The notes under the pieces: model-generated
What the model was told of the DNA's origin: nothing
Seen by the model: only the letters and a program-made list of their open reading frames with translations
The model's database searches: none
Shown: piece by piece, positions 1 to 12,200 of the stretch
Numbering within the stretch: position 1 is the first letter of the stretch
Layout: each line of letters begins with the position of its first letter
DNA from: Symsagittifera roscoffensis
Lineage: Eukaryota; Xenacoelomorpha; Acoela; Convolutidae
DNA length: 64,000 nt
NCBI RefSeq assembly: GCF_963678635.1
Contig: NC_087068.1
Span: forward strand, 54,716,467-54,780,466
Direction of reading: 5' to 3'
Program-made: the position numbers and the translations under genes

Positions 1-165
1 ATCCACCACGAACCTGACAAAGCAAAGGGCATCCTTTCGCTTAGCCCATGCTATCGCTGAATCGTCTTTCGAAATCAATGCTCGTAGAGCTTCCATCAAC
101 TCTAGCTCCTGTTCTCGTGATCTCGAATCATTACTGGCTTCATACTCCGCCTTTTTGATGCCCAT
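1..165 (-). CDS. ORF5 homologue of the left retroelement, N-terminal fragment
   Basis: An open frame runs from ATG at 165 to the window edge (55 codons). It aligns with the early part of ORF5 of the right copy, including a shared AKRKDALCF versus ARRKDATCF block. Similarity continues upstream of this ATG back to about position 213, directly behind the ORF3 stop at 217 and in the same frame as ORF3. The counterpart of ORF4 is therefore missing. Function unknown. Confidence 0.6.
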   Translation of the reverse strand, partial: MGIKKAEYEASNDSRSREQELELMEALRALISKDDSAIAWAKRKDALCFVRFVVD

Positions 166-216
166 CAAGCACCAAGCCAACCGACAACTTCCTGATGTCC
201 TTGACGAAACTCGCGA

Positions 217-1872
217 TCAGGTTCCTAGATGCCTTCGGATAGCAGTCGATAGGAAAGATGGCGTCCATCCCACTCCCATTCCACCCAAGATGGCATCTGA
301 TCGTTCATACTGTGCCTTTGTGGCCAGCACGTCAGCTTGGAACTTGTCCAGCGACATCGTGTTTACGTCTTGCATCAGTTTCAACATCTTGCCTCCAGCC
401 AACTCCCGGGCATCAAATAGATTCTTCAGATACACGTGTATCTCTTTAATTATTGCCGGCGCATGCTCGAACGCGTCCTCACCCAAGGTGCACAGCCTCG
501 GTGACAAATACAACCATACGTTGTTGTGCGGCTTCGTACGCAAAGCCATTGCCATGAGGTCCTCCTCCGCTGACGTCATGTTCTTTCTGATCATCCTTCC
601 CTGCTCATTCTCTGCATGATCCATCTGTCTGAACCAGAGATCATCAGCCACCTGTTGTACTAACAGATGATCGTCATCTACCCCTGGTCTTAACTTCAGT
701 AATCTGGCGAAGTTGGACAGCTCCGACCCCAGAACTTCGTCTAGCACCAACCGAGTTGTGCTACAATCTCTGAGCCCCTGTATGGCATTCGAAATGTCAG
801 CCCAAACGGCGGGAAGCTCAGATCGGGACGGATAGTAATTGTCCGGGTCCACTACTCTGTTTGGGGCAGGAATTATCACGTTGAATATCCCCTCTGCTAT
901 CGTTGTGACCATTGTGTACACAAATTGAAGGGGTTCTGGCAACGCAGCGTAGCCTGGTGACAATACAAAGATCACCTTCACCACATTCATGGTGAAGCGT
1001 TGTCTTGCTGCTGCCTCTACCTCGGCCATCGCCGAGAGCAGTGTCATTATCGCCTCCCCTATAACCTCGTTACTCGGGATCGACCCATCCGTCAGATGTG
1101 ACAATAAGCCCCTGCTTTGCAGATGATCATTTGAGCCTGCAACCACTATTACCTGCGGCTCCATACTGACCACCCTTCGCACACTTATCATCATGCCGAT
1201 TGCTTGTCCCCAGTCCAATTTAGGTGCCGTCAAGAAAATCACATCAGGCCAGAAGAGAGAACGGGGCGTGTAGAGATAATCGGAGCCGGCCACAATCAGA
1301 TACTTGGCAGCCTTCATGTCCAAGGGATCATAAGCTGCAAAAAGGCCATCGCCTATCGGGGCCTTCAGGTTCCCATATCTCTTATCGTCTCCAACCACTG
1401 TTGTCGTTCGGGGGTAGTCCCTCGAATACTCGCCAGGCGTCTGACCGGGTGGTTTAGCGAATTGTCTGTACATCTTTTGATGTTTGTTATTGGGCTTGTT
1501 CTCCGTCTGGAATTTGCCCTTGCGAGCAGGTGGCGTCCTTTCCCGGGTCCTATCTCGAACATCGGTGAGCGACCGGGTGTTTAAGGGTCCAAAGGTATTG
1601 TCATGAGGCAATCCATTCAAGTCTACATGTCGGAGTGAGGTCGAGGAGCTGAATTTCTCCTGCTCTGCTAGCAGCCAATCCACGCCAGGTATCCGATAAA
1701 GTCGCGATACTGTGGGACTTTCTCCGCCAGTCATTCTCATTGCGTCCTCCCGACACGTCAAGGTATTCATGTTCAATTTCGCCGACATGTCCGTCTTATA
1801 TTGACCCCAATGACTAGGATCTGATCTATTCCAAAGCAGCCTGCTGCCTGATTCGATTCCCTCCGCTGGCAC
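217..1872 (-). pseudogene. ORF3 C-terminal half of the left retroelement (after a frameshift)
   Basis: This frame continues ORF3 after a frameshift at about 1850-1930; it opens at a GTG, not an ATG. It contains the second globular region of ORF3, with a VAGSD strand-loop and, about 50 residues on, a VVAGSNDHL block. That spacing and pattern resemble blocks I (G-x-S) and III (G-x-N-D) of the SGNH hydrolase fold, so I read it as a diverged second SGNH-like domain. The counterpart in the right copy has VAGSD and a G-M-N-D-H block at residues 839-895. The frame stops at 217, earlier than the right copy, and lacks its hydrophobic C-terminal segment. Confidence 0.6.
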
Positions 1873-3908
1873 GGTACTTGTAGACGGTCCTGCTGTCGAA
1901 GCAGGATTTGTCGTGCAGGCGAATCGTTCCTCCTAGACGCGGTCTGGGAGTTATTCCTGTTGTTCTGTTCCACCGATCTGCCGAGTCGGCTTCCAATCGA
2001 TTGCGGCCTGGGAGGAGGAGCAGTCCCTAGCCTGTCTCTCACGTTTGAGCTCGGCGCGACGGTTGCGGCTCCAACCGTCTCCGTTGCCAAGGGCCCTAGA
2101 CGGTTGGCGAGGGATTCGGGCACGGTTGCCCTTATTCTACTCCCTCCGGTCGAATTGGTCCAAGCCAAAGAACCGGTCGCCATCGACTCTTGCTCCGCTT
2201 CCCTCAATTGCGTCTGAAACACATCATTAATCCAATGCTTCCCTCGTTGGGTATTGAAGTGCACTCCATCTTTAGTGAGCGCGATGTGGTCAGTCATGCG
2301 CAGCATATTTTCGAGATCCAGGAGTCGCAACTCGCCAGGGTTGTTTCTCACCAGACTGCGGGTCATTTCATTCCACCGCGTCACGTTGCCATTCATGAAA
2401 TCTGCAGCTATGGTGCCCACCAAAGGATTTGGTGGTATCGTGCACAGGATCACGAGCTTGGGTGTGTACTTTTCTTTCAATTCGTTCAAGAGACACACCA
2501 ATAGAGGTTCCCAATTGTTCTCCGGAGTCACGGGGGCTCTCGAGACGTCATTGGTCCCCAGCATTATTATTAATGTATCCAAATGATCCTCGCTCTGGAA
2601 CTCCATCATTTTGATGACCTGAGCCACTGAGGCTCCTCCAAAGGACAGAATGGTAGTCTGACCATAGACGAAGATCTCATTCAGATCTCTCACCAAACTG
2701 TCTCCAATGATCAAATGGCGACTCCCTGGGGGAATTACCTGGTCGTTCGTGGCGGGGTTCCAGCTCATGTCATTCAGGCAGGCTCGAGGATGCTCGGCTG
2801 GCACTTGCGTGAACTGATGACGTGCCATCAGATTCTTCCTGATGTCTACCACGCGAGACTTCTCAAAGACTCCACCAGGCGCAGAACACGCTATCGTGCG
2901 GGTTGTTCGCTCCGAGCTATTTGATGAATGATCACGACGTTGGGAAGGAACGATCCTAACCAGTGTCCGCTCAGTGCCTCTGTTGATCTCATCCATCGCG
3001 GCTCTGGCCACTTGGTTAAATGATTCCTGAAATTGAGGAGCTAGATAGGTGTCAGAAGGGTCTGGTATCGTGAACCTCTGACTCAAAGCAGACGGTCGTG
3101 TCTGCTGAGGAGCCTCGGGCCCCCTTGATGCACGCAAATCCAGAACCTCAGGTCCTCTCGATGCGCATAGCTCCTGCGCTGTTGTCCTGGGGCGTGTGTC
3201 GTTGGATCCCTCCGAGGATCTCATGCTCGCCAGGACTTCCGGTGACACTTGGCTCACCTTCGCCATATACAGCTCCTTCAGGTGCTTTATTCCATCCTCC
3301 TTATAAGCCACCTGCAGATCTTCGTATTTCTTCTTCCATTCGTCCCTCTCTCGAGCTATTGCCCTATACTCCTGGAGTTTGGCACACAGCTCGCTCTGAT
3401 CTTTCTCCTTCTTTTCCAGCGTCTCGATCGTCTCTGACGTTTGGATCTCTATCTCGCTCACTCTCACTTTCTTCAAAGGAGGAGCGGCTGTAGGAGAGTC
3501 GACCGAATGTGACGGGCCTGGCCCATCACGTTGTCTCTTTGCTCCGATGAGTGGCTGCGCCGGTTGGACTGGTAAGGGCATCTCACCTAGCCGGTGGTCC
3601 CTCTGCTCACCTAGTCCTGGCTCACGAGCCAGGTCGTGGCCAGACATTTCTCCACGCCTCCATCTCATCAATCGGTTTCGGCCTCTCTCGGCGGTCCCGG
3701 ACTCACCGAAGGCCAACATCAACACGACTTCCGTAGGGCGATTCCCTCGACCCTCTCGTCCTAGTGCATTAAGGAGCGCGACCACAAACATCGCCAATCC
3801 CGGGTCTTCTCGTGTGAAATCACAATCAATCAGCCGCTGATAGATCTCGTCTAGAGTCGCTCCTAGACTCGCTGAGAGGAATTCCATGAGCTGGTTCGTG
3901 TCAACCAT
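1773..3908 (-). pseudogene. ORF3 N-terminal half of the left retroelement: coiled coil and SGNH hydrolase domain
   Basis: The frame starts at ATG 3908, 464 nt after the pol stop. It has a short helical N-terminus like that of the right copy (LDEIYQRL versus LDELYRRL), a charged coiled-coil segment, then an SGNH/GDSL-hydrolase domain. The domain shows block I LIIGDSLV, block III MLGTNDVS and block V DGVHF, so the nucleophile serine, the oxyanion asparagine and the Asp-x-x-His pair are present. Known SGNH members are esterases, lipases or deacetylases; the substrate here is unknown. The frame ends at 1773 after about 30 residues that do not match the right copy, and the homologous sequence continues in the overlapping frame 1872-217. 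This indicates one frameshift. Confidence 0.75.
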
Positions 3909-4371
3909 TTCTTATCGTGTTGATTCTTGCTGTCGTGTAGTGTCTTCTTGTGTTGTTTCGATTCAATGGATTCAATAAACAATTTCTGATCAATCAAGAT
4001 CTAAAAAACAAGTCGCGACTTAGAACCATCATTTTTGGATACAACATCAATCAATTCTTTAAAACTCTCCATTGAAATTCTTTTTTCAATTCTGATTTAA
4101 AATTTTAGCACCAAGGTGGATCGTCCACCTTTGCCTTTGTCAAAGTAGCACGAATGTGCGCTGTCACCTTGATGACCTGGAGTGCCCCAGGTCTTTTATG
4201 ACACAAACATAAAACCTATCATAACAATAGCATAACATACACACATAAGCATCACACACCTATACTATCATATAAAAACATAATCCCTAATAAAAACTTA
4301 ATCCTAATCTAAACTTAATCCTAATCTCTGTCAAGTTACCTAATAAAAACCACTTATCGCCGAGCGCAATC
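3909..4371 (-). other. Spacer between pol and ORF3 of the left element, with a splice-acceptor-like site
   Basis: No ORF of note. On the minus strand a T-rich run ends in AG at 4001, about 90 nt before the ORF3 start codon, and the next bases are ATC. The right copy has an equivalent site (AG at 30773, also followed by ATC) before its ORF3. This could be the acceptor of a spliced mRNA for the downstream ORFs. Confidence 0.4.
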
Positions 4372-6210
4372 CTAGCATATACTCAGATAGTATTTTTTAT
4401 GTAAGTAGACTTCTATGTCAGTCTCTGAAAATATCACATGCACAAGAGCGTACAACTCTCTCGGGTGTAGCTTCCCTCTATTGGGATCATAAACTGGTAA
4501 CGAGAGAGAGGTCACACCTCTCTCAACCACGAAATCCCTGAGTCGAGTCAAGGCCAATACCAAGCTCTCCGGATTCACGTGTTGCCTATCAGTAGCTTTC
4601 GTAACCAAAAAACACAAATATTTCCCTGGTATCTGTGATGCAACAGGGGGCAACGCTATCATTCCTCCTACACCAGGCCTATGTTTCCACAAAAACTCTA
4701 TATTCTTGTACTCTCTTTTAAAGTCAGCTGCTAGTGCTGTTTTGAAGCTCACATCCGCCGTTATCGCTATGGCGCACGTGCGTTCCGTGAGTATGAAATC
4801 GCTGTCCGTTATGACGATATTGTTCGAATAATGGTTCGGTAGATCAAAATACGATTCAAAGATTCGTCCAAAAGGTGGTTTCTTAGCATTCTCGCCCTCT
4901 GTCTCTAGTTCTCCGGTTTCTCTTGCCGATTTCAATTTTTTTATTATGAGGTTTTCGGTGTGGGTGAGTCCTACCCCCACTCCCCGGACAAAAATATCCA
5001 TCGACGTCCCCGTCGATCGCCCAAAGTCTAGGAGACCGAGGTTGGATTGTGGAACACGTAGAGGACCATCTGGGGCGACCCAGTTGGACTCGGTATTGTC
5101 ATGACTGATGTATTTGACGCCGTCTCTATCGACGTCCTGAATCGTCAGGATCGTCTCTTTTGGATCTGTCGGCAGATCATGGAGCCATTCGAGCACGCGC
5201 AAGTTTGTTAGTTCTTGCTCATGAGTCTGTTCCGTTTCTGGTTCGAACTCCACTTCCGGTTCTGATCGATCGTCGATCCAATCTTGATCCATATCGTTCA
5301 CAAGGTCGATTTCTTCTAGCATTGCCACTTCGTCCAGTCCCACCAGCGAGTCTATGACATCACTCACTACTATCCTGTCTACAACGAAGTCCTCGCCATA
5401 CGGATTGTATTTCTTCTGGTTTTTTCCTCTCTTGCTTTGGCGTGTTTCCATAGTGAGAGGAAAGTCAGGCTTTATTCCTTTGTCAATTTCGGTTTGTTCC
5501 GGGCAATCCCAGTCTTCTTCGGTATAGGGTAGAGTTTCATCGTCCACCTCTACTCGCTCAGTCAACTCGAGATCCAGTGGTAGATCGCAATCGTCCACCA
5601 CCTCATTCCCGTCGTTCTTGTCGCGAGTACCCCTTTCAGCCACTTCACAAGCAGGATCCACTATTAAATAATCTCCCTCTTGCATGTCCGCTGGGATGCA
5701 CCAATCCTCTGACGAGGCATTTTGTGGTTTGATGTTCTCGTAATGAGCCGCTCTTCCAGTGCTCAGTCGATAAAAATGACCTCCTTGGTGCACCTCTGTT
5801 ATCTGAAATAGACCACGCCATTTCTTTAATAGTTTCTTGGTTCCTTTTGGTGGAACCACTTCCTGGAACACCCAGACGTAATCGCCAACTGAGTAGGCTT
5901 TTGCATCGGCTGTCCTTTTATCAAACCTCCTTTTTTGTCTAATTTGCGCCTGTTGCGTATTCCTCCTGCATAAGTCATTGAGGTCCTGTTGTCTTCTAAT
6001 AACGTCCCGCACGTACGTTTGCGGTGCTGTCCTCTTCCCTTCATATTCAGGGTAGAAGAACGTTAACGGGAGTGCTTTTTCGTGACCCGTTAGCATCATA
6101 TGCGGACTTATTCCCGTGGTGGAATGCTCCGTGCTGTTGTAAGCACCCATCACTTGCGGCAAGTGCTTGTCCCAGTCATCCATGTAGTGTGAGCAGTAGA
6201 CTCTCAACAT
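4372..6210 (-). pseudogene. Pol C-terminus of the left element: integrase end plus macro-like domain (after a frameshift)
   Basis: This is the end of pol, out of frame with 13913-6285. It starts near the end of the integrase core, continues through the SH3-like region, which carries a KGTKKLLKKWRG motif, and an acidic low-complexity linker, and ends in a globular C-terminal domain. That domain begins after a conserved IFVRGVGVGLTHTEN block. It contains SDFIL, FKREY, a GVGG-x-x-ALPP stretch, KYLCFLVTK, a long helix and SLPVYDPNRGKL. The order resembles TARG1/OARD1-type macro domains, which bind or cleave ADP-ribose conjugates. The glycine-rich loop and the late aspartate of active family members are not evident. 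The stop is at 4372. Confidence 0.7.
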
Positions 6211-6284
6211 GGATACCAGTGTGCGATTCTGCCTCTCGACTAGGCCATTCGTTTGCGGGTGATAAGTGGTTGAGTGGGCCTGCG

Positions 6285-9200
6285 CTAACTTTGCGACCTT
6301 TTCATTAACTCTTTCGTGAGATCACCTACGAATGCTTTGCCATTGTCCGATTGGAACGTGATGGGGCAGCCATGCCTTGCTATCCACACATTTATCAAAT
6401 GATCGCATGTTTCTTCTGCCGATGCTGTTATGCACGGTGCTGCCTCCGCATACTTCGTAAAATGGTCGATCATTACCAGCACCTGATTATAGCCCGTTGC
6501 TGTCATACAGATTTTCTGATGATCAATTTGCACCACTTCGTTGAAACCTGACGACTCTATTGACTGTAGGGGGAACCTTAGCTTCCTGGGATCCTTCGCT
6601 TGCTGACATGACAGATATGCTGCGATCCACTTCTCACAAGCCTTCTTCAATCCCGGCCATTCAAATCGTTTCTGTATCCTGTTATACACTTTGTCCACGC
6701 CTTGATGACCCATCTGATCATGTGAACGAAAGAGCAATTCGGTCTGGTACAACTGTGGGAACACTATTGAATTGTATTTATAAAGGACCTTGTCCTCCTC
6801 CTTGCGCTTACAGGCTACGATTCCGTCCTTATTCAGGTACAACAAGTCGTTTCGCTTCAGGTAGAATTGCTTCAGGATTTTGTAGCTGTCTTCTTCCAAG
6901 TCTCCCTTGTCAGGTGCTCCATTCTCAATCCATCTCCTGAGACTGCTCGTCATTCTATCATTTCGTTGAGCCCTTAGGAGATCCGACAGCCTGTACCTGG
7001 CTTTCAAATACGTCTTCACCACGTTCATTTGCCCACTCATTATCTCCGGAGCATGAGCATCGTCCATCAACTTGACACACCATATCTTTTTCAAAGGCGT
7101 CGCTTCCTGCACAGATGGTTCCAGATTGGTACGGACGACCGTACCATGTGGCAGCAATCTGGTTGGGCTTTTCGAAACTGCTATCAGCTCGAGCTCGTCT
7201 GCGGCATTATCTACCACAGTGCCCTCTTCATCTGAGGTGTATCTATCCCTGTCTGGATCCTGATGTGTTTCTCGGTCCAGCCCACGCTGCTTCCAGTCTA
7301 CCAATAAGGAGTGGATTGCGATCTCTGACATATCGGAGTTGGAAGCTGTTTCAGACGCGTTGTCCCAGGACTGGGGTCTCGAGTCAACACTTGAGTCGAC
7401 TGATTCTTCAACATCATATTCCAAGTTGTCTGAGATGTTTCTTGACTCCCCGGACAAAACTCTGTCCATCGGTCGCTTTGAACCCGACTCCCCGGACAAA
7501 ATTCTGCCCCTAGGTGGTCTAGTCAACCTCTCCCCGGACAAGTCGTCCTGCACGGGCTCAAAGGTGTTTGACTCCTCAGAGGAGACGTCCTTGGCTGGCT
7601 CGAAGGTGTCAGACTCCCCGGACATTGTCTCGTCCACGGACGAACAATCTGGGCTTGGCTCGTATTCCTCTTTTGCATCCGTGAAGTGCACTCTCCTCGT
7701 GAAGCTAGATTTCAATCTGATCCTGACTTCCTCAGTAGTTTGGTTCTGGTTCAATGTTTCATATTCAGTGAATGAAGTTCTCAACAATACTTCTTTCGGC
7801 ATCGAGGTCACCAGCTGGTTGACGATCGACCTGCAATCCCGTTCAACGCCTCGGCTGCGAATGGACACTGGCCTCTTCTCTGTTCTCTCGGTGACAGTCA
7901 ACCGCTGCATGGTCTCCATCCATTCACGATCATGCCTATCCACTTCCCTGTCCAACAAGTAGCGGAGTTTTCCCATGACCTCCGGCGCCACGTTCACCGT
8001 CTTGTTCAATAAAGCGATGCTGTTTATACCCAGCCTGGTCAGTTCTTGCTGTACCAAGTTGGATCGGACTAGCAGATCCAACGGAACGGGCTCGCCTCTG
8101 GCTAAAAGCTTTATCTCCGCGGCCGTTTCCACTGGAAGGTCAGGGTGTCCCGGTATAGGATGTCCTGACTTGTCTAACCACCTAGTAAGTGGCAGCTTGT
8201 CGTAGGTTTCTTTGTCCAGAAAGGAAAACCCGTCTTTGATCTCTAATTGGTTAGCTTGCTTCTCCTCGAGGCGCTCATAAAATTCTGTCTTTTTACTGAG
8301 GCTATCTGCGTTCTGGTGCTTGTCACGGGTACGGTGCTCTATGATCATGTGGTATCCATCCAGTCGCACAATCCAACGACCAATATAGCTTTGGTCCATC
8401 GAATAGGTTTTCAGCCAGGCAAGGGCACGATTATCCACACGTAACTTGAAGGGAGCACTGCCCAAGTAGGCCCTGTATTTTTCCACGAAAGTGATCACCG
8501 CAAACATCTCCGCTTTTGGTGCGCCGTACTTCATTTCAGTATCACTCAGGACACTCCCGTAGGCTATCGGACGAAGAACCGTTCTCCCGTTCCACTCCTG
8601 CTCCTGGTGAAGTATGCCCGATATCGCAACCACCGATGCATCCGTGTCCAGCACGAACATTCCCTTCTCCGTTGGCATGCCGAGGACCGGTGCCTCGCAA
8701 AGTTCACGTTTGATATTTTCAAATGAGACTTGTGCCTCATCAGTCCAGGTGAACTTTTTGCCCTTGTTTCTCATCAACCTCTGCATGGGGTATATTTTAT
8801 CAGCATACCCCTTGATGAACTCTCGATAATAATTTGCGAATCCCAGAAAACTCATCAGCTGTGTGTCTGTTTTAGGTGCCTTCCAGGTCAGCACCGCTTC
8901 AACCGCTTCGGGATCTGGTCTCAATCCATGTTTGTCAACCAGGCGGCCCAGATACTTTATGGAATCCCTGAGGATTTCACACTTAGAGGGTTTGCATTTC
9001 AGACCCGCCTGCTTCATGCAAGAAAACACCTCCTCCAACCTCTCTATGTGGTCTTCTAAGGTTGGTGTTGCAATCACGACATCATCGACATAACACATGA
9101 TGAGATTCCCATATTTCTTAGTGACGCTCGTGAGTGCTTGGGCCATCAGTCGCTGGAATGTGGCCGTCGCGTTGCACAATCCTAATGGCATCCTCTTCCA

Positions 9201-12200
9201 CTGGAACAGTCCCAGCTCACACGCGAAACCTGTTTTCTCTCGATCTTGCTTTCTGAGTGGCACTTGCCAGAATGCGGAGCCCAAATCCAATGTCGTAAAG
9301 AACTTAGCGTCTCCCAGCTTGGATAGGCTCTCATCGATGCGGGGAATCGGGTATGCGTCCTTTATAGTCACTGCGTTCAGATAACGGAAATCACAACAAA
9401 ATCTGAGTTGTCCCCCTTTCTTTTTCGCCATGACCACGCCACAAGCCCATGGGGACTTCGACGGCTCGATCATGTCGTACTCCATTAACATCTCGATTTC
9501 CTTCCTACACGCTTCTGACTTGTTTGGGGTCATTCTTCTCGCCCCTTCCCTATGAGGTACCGAGCCCTCTTCTATCTCAATCTCGTGCTCTACAAAATTG
9601 CAACAACCTATGTCGGCCTTATGTTTCGAAAAAACGTCTGCGTTCCGATTTAGCACCGCCCTGAGCGAATCTAGTTCCTTGTCTGATATTTTACCCTTCA
9701 GATGTTCTATCTCAGGTAGGACAGGCTTATTCGCTGCTAACTCTGCCTCCGTCGGTCTCTCGGGGAAGTTGGAACAACTAGACAGCCCATCGTCTGTTTC
9801 CGACTTCATTGAAAACAATTTCCTAGAAGATTTCAATTCATTCACTCTTTTCATTATACATTCTTGGTTCGCATGTAATGGACATTTAGTAACATCAAAC
9901 TTTTTCAAGTTCTCCACACTCTGAAAGTCTGTGTTCAGAGGCAAAGCGTAGCCAAGTTTCTTTCCCCTCTGTATTGTCACTGTTGTTGCTTCTGTGTTCA
10001 ATAACACACTCACACACATTCCGCTCTGAGTGAGTGAGAAGCTTCTTCCTAAAATAGCCGAGCTTTTACTGTTTGGATTTGGTACCAGACACACCTGTCT
10101 GTCATTGCTGAGTTCATTCAAGTTCCTCATCCTAAACGTCGCTACTACGGCCTGATTCGGTTTTAGTCTAACTTTTCGATCCAGAAAAATTGGCACTTTG
10201 GCCTGATTAATTAAGATCTTATTAAGGGGTTTTTTCTCATACTTCCTCTCAGGATCCTTGATCCTAATCAATCCGTCATTGAGATCGATCGTGACGTCAA
10301 AGTTGCGAACGAAATCCCTTCCTAAGATGAACTGGTCGGATTCGTCCAAATTCTCTACTACTAGGAAGCTCATCCAAAGATGTCTTCCTCCGAGCTGCAG
10401 TGAAATGATCGGGGTTCGTCCGGTGACATAGATCGCTCCCTGATTGGCAGCTGCCAACCTGATGTTTGTCGGTATGAGATCCGACCTTTCGAAACCCATG
10501 TCAGTCCAAGTTTTGACTGGCATGACACTAACCACTGCTCCCGTGTCTAGCAGTCCCTTTACTGAAAGTTGTCTGCCTTGCACGTCCAGAACGTGTGCGG
10601 CAAGATCGGCCTCACAACCAATATGCACCGCATCTTGTTCGAGCATCGCGTTGTGTCCGATTCGTCTAACCTTCAGCTCCTCTTGACCAATGTATATCCG
10701 GCCAATCTGATCGTTCGCATCAGTTATGTGAGCTTTCGTGTAGATATTGATGCCATCCACATTCATCAGGATCGGGTAAGGGCCATGGACATCGATATAA
10801 TGTCCGTCCACTTTCATCAGCCTCGGACCTCCCGTTGTGAGCAGCGCTCGCACTGCCCTGGAGTCTAGTTTGGGATCCTTTTCCTTCAGGTAGTCGGCAT
10901 AGATGTCCAGGTGGACTAGTGTAATCTCGGATGGCTCACTCAAGTTCTTGACCACCTGGTGTCCTGCGACTGAGATGATGGACATTATTTTGGTCCCCGC
11001 CTTCGTCATGCCGAAAGTCTTACCAGATATAACGTTCAGTTTTAGTCCCTGTTTCTTGGGTTCCTCTTTGTCTTCTGCTTTTGTCGTCTTACCCAGGACA
11101 ATAAGATTTTCCCGAAGATCTGTGCTCTCCAGCTCCGACCTTACCCATTGCTCCACTTCTTTCGTGGCTAGGTCCTGTTTGACATTCTGCAGCTCTGTCC
11201 TTGCCGCCAGGCCGTAATCCACCTTGAGTGGGCTAGACGACTCTGCTTCGAGGTTCGAGGCTACCACCTCGTCAGGCCATGTCTTAACCTTTTTGGTCGT
11301 GAGGGTGCTCGGTGTCGTCTCCTTTCGCCGAGATTCAGCCTCGTTCATCAGACGTGCTCGACTGGCCTTGACACCCGAAAGCGCCTCTTCGTGGCGGGGA
11401 TGTTTCGCGTCCGCTACTGCGTCCCAAAATTGAGTACAATCCGACTTGAAGTGTCCCTCCAAATTACAGAAGAAACACCTCGGACCATATTTCATGATGA
11501 GCCCTCTGACGTACTCCTCATGATCCTCGTCGGTCGCGTCGGCGTCCTCGAGAAAGTAGCCTATGGCCTTCATGTTCTGTTTGTATGCAGAACACGCAGA
11601 AACGTGATGGTCCATCGAACCACAATTCGCACACGACCTCCTCTTGTCCATGTCATCGCGAGGTTTGTACCAACTGGAATTCGAACCAGTGTTTGTCCCG
11701 CTATAGTTGCCATAATTGCTGTAACGGTTTTGCGCCCTTGGTTTTATGAGTAAATACTCGCGTGACTTCATACGCAAGTCGTCAGGCGTGGGTACCTGGT
11801 CAAGCGACAGGGTGAAGTGAGTGGCCAACATCGTCTTCAACTCCTCACTCCTTACTCCATCCATGAACTTCGAAGCAATCGCCAAGTTTCGCTCGGATAT
11901 TCTCTCATCCGGGTTGCTTCTCCTCCTGAGCAATTCAAGGTCGTCCAAGAATTTATCTATTGATTCTTCATCTCTCTGACGCCTCTTCTCGAACTTCACC
12001 ATAGCCTGGTGCCCTTGTACTCCAGAGCCGAAACGATTCAGCAGGATGTCGAATATCTTGCGAGCGCTGTCTCTCTCATTGGCTCTTTTCGCCATTACAC
12101 AATTTAATGCAGTACCCTCCAGGTTGCTCGTCAGCGCGCTGCACTCTTGTTTCTTGGAGAGATTCTCTTCCTCAAAGTGTAACTTCATCACCTCTATCCA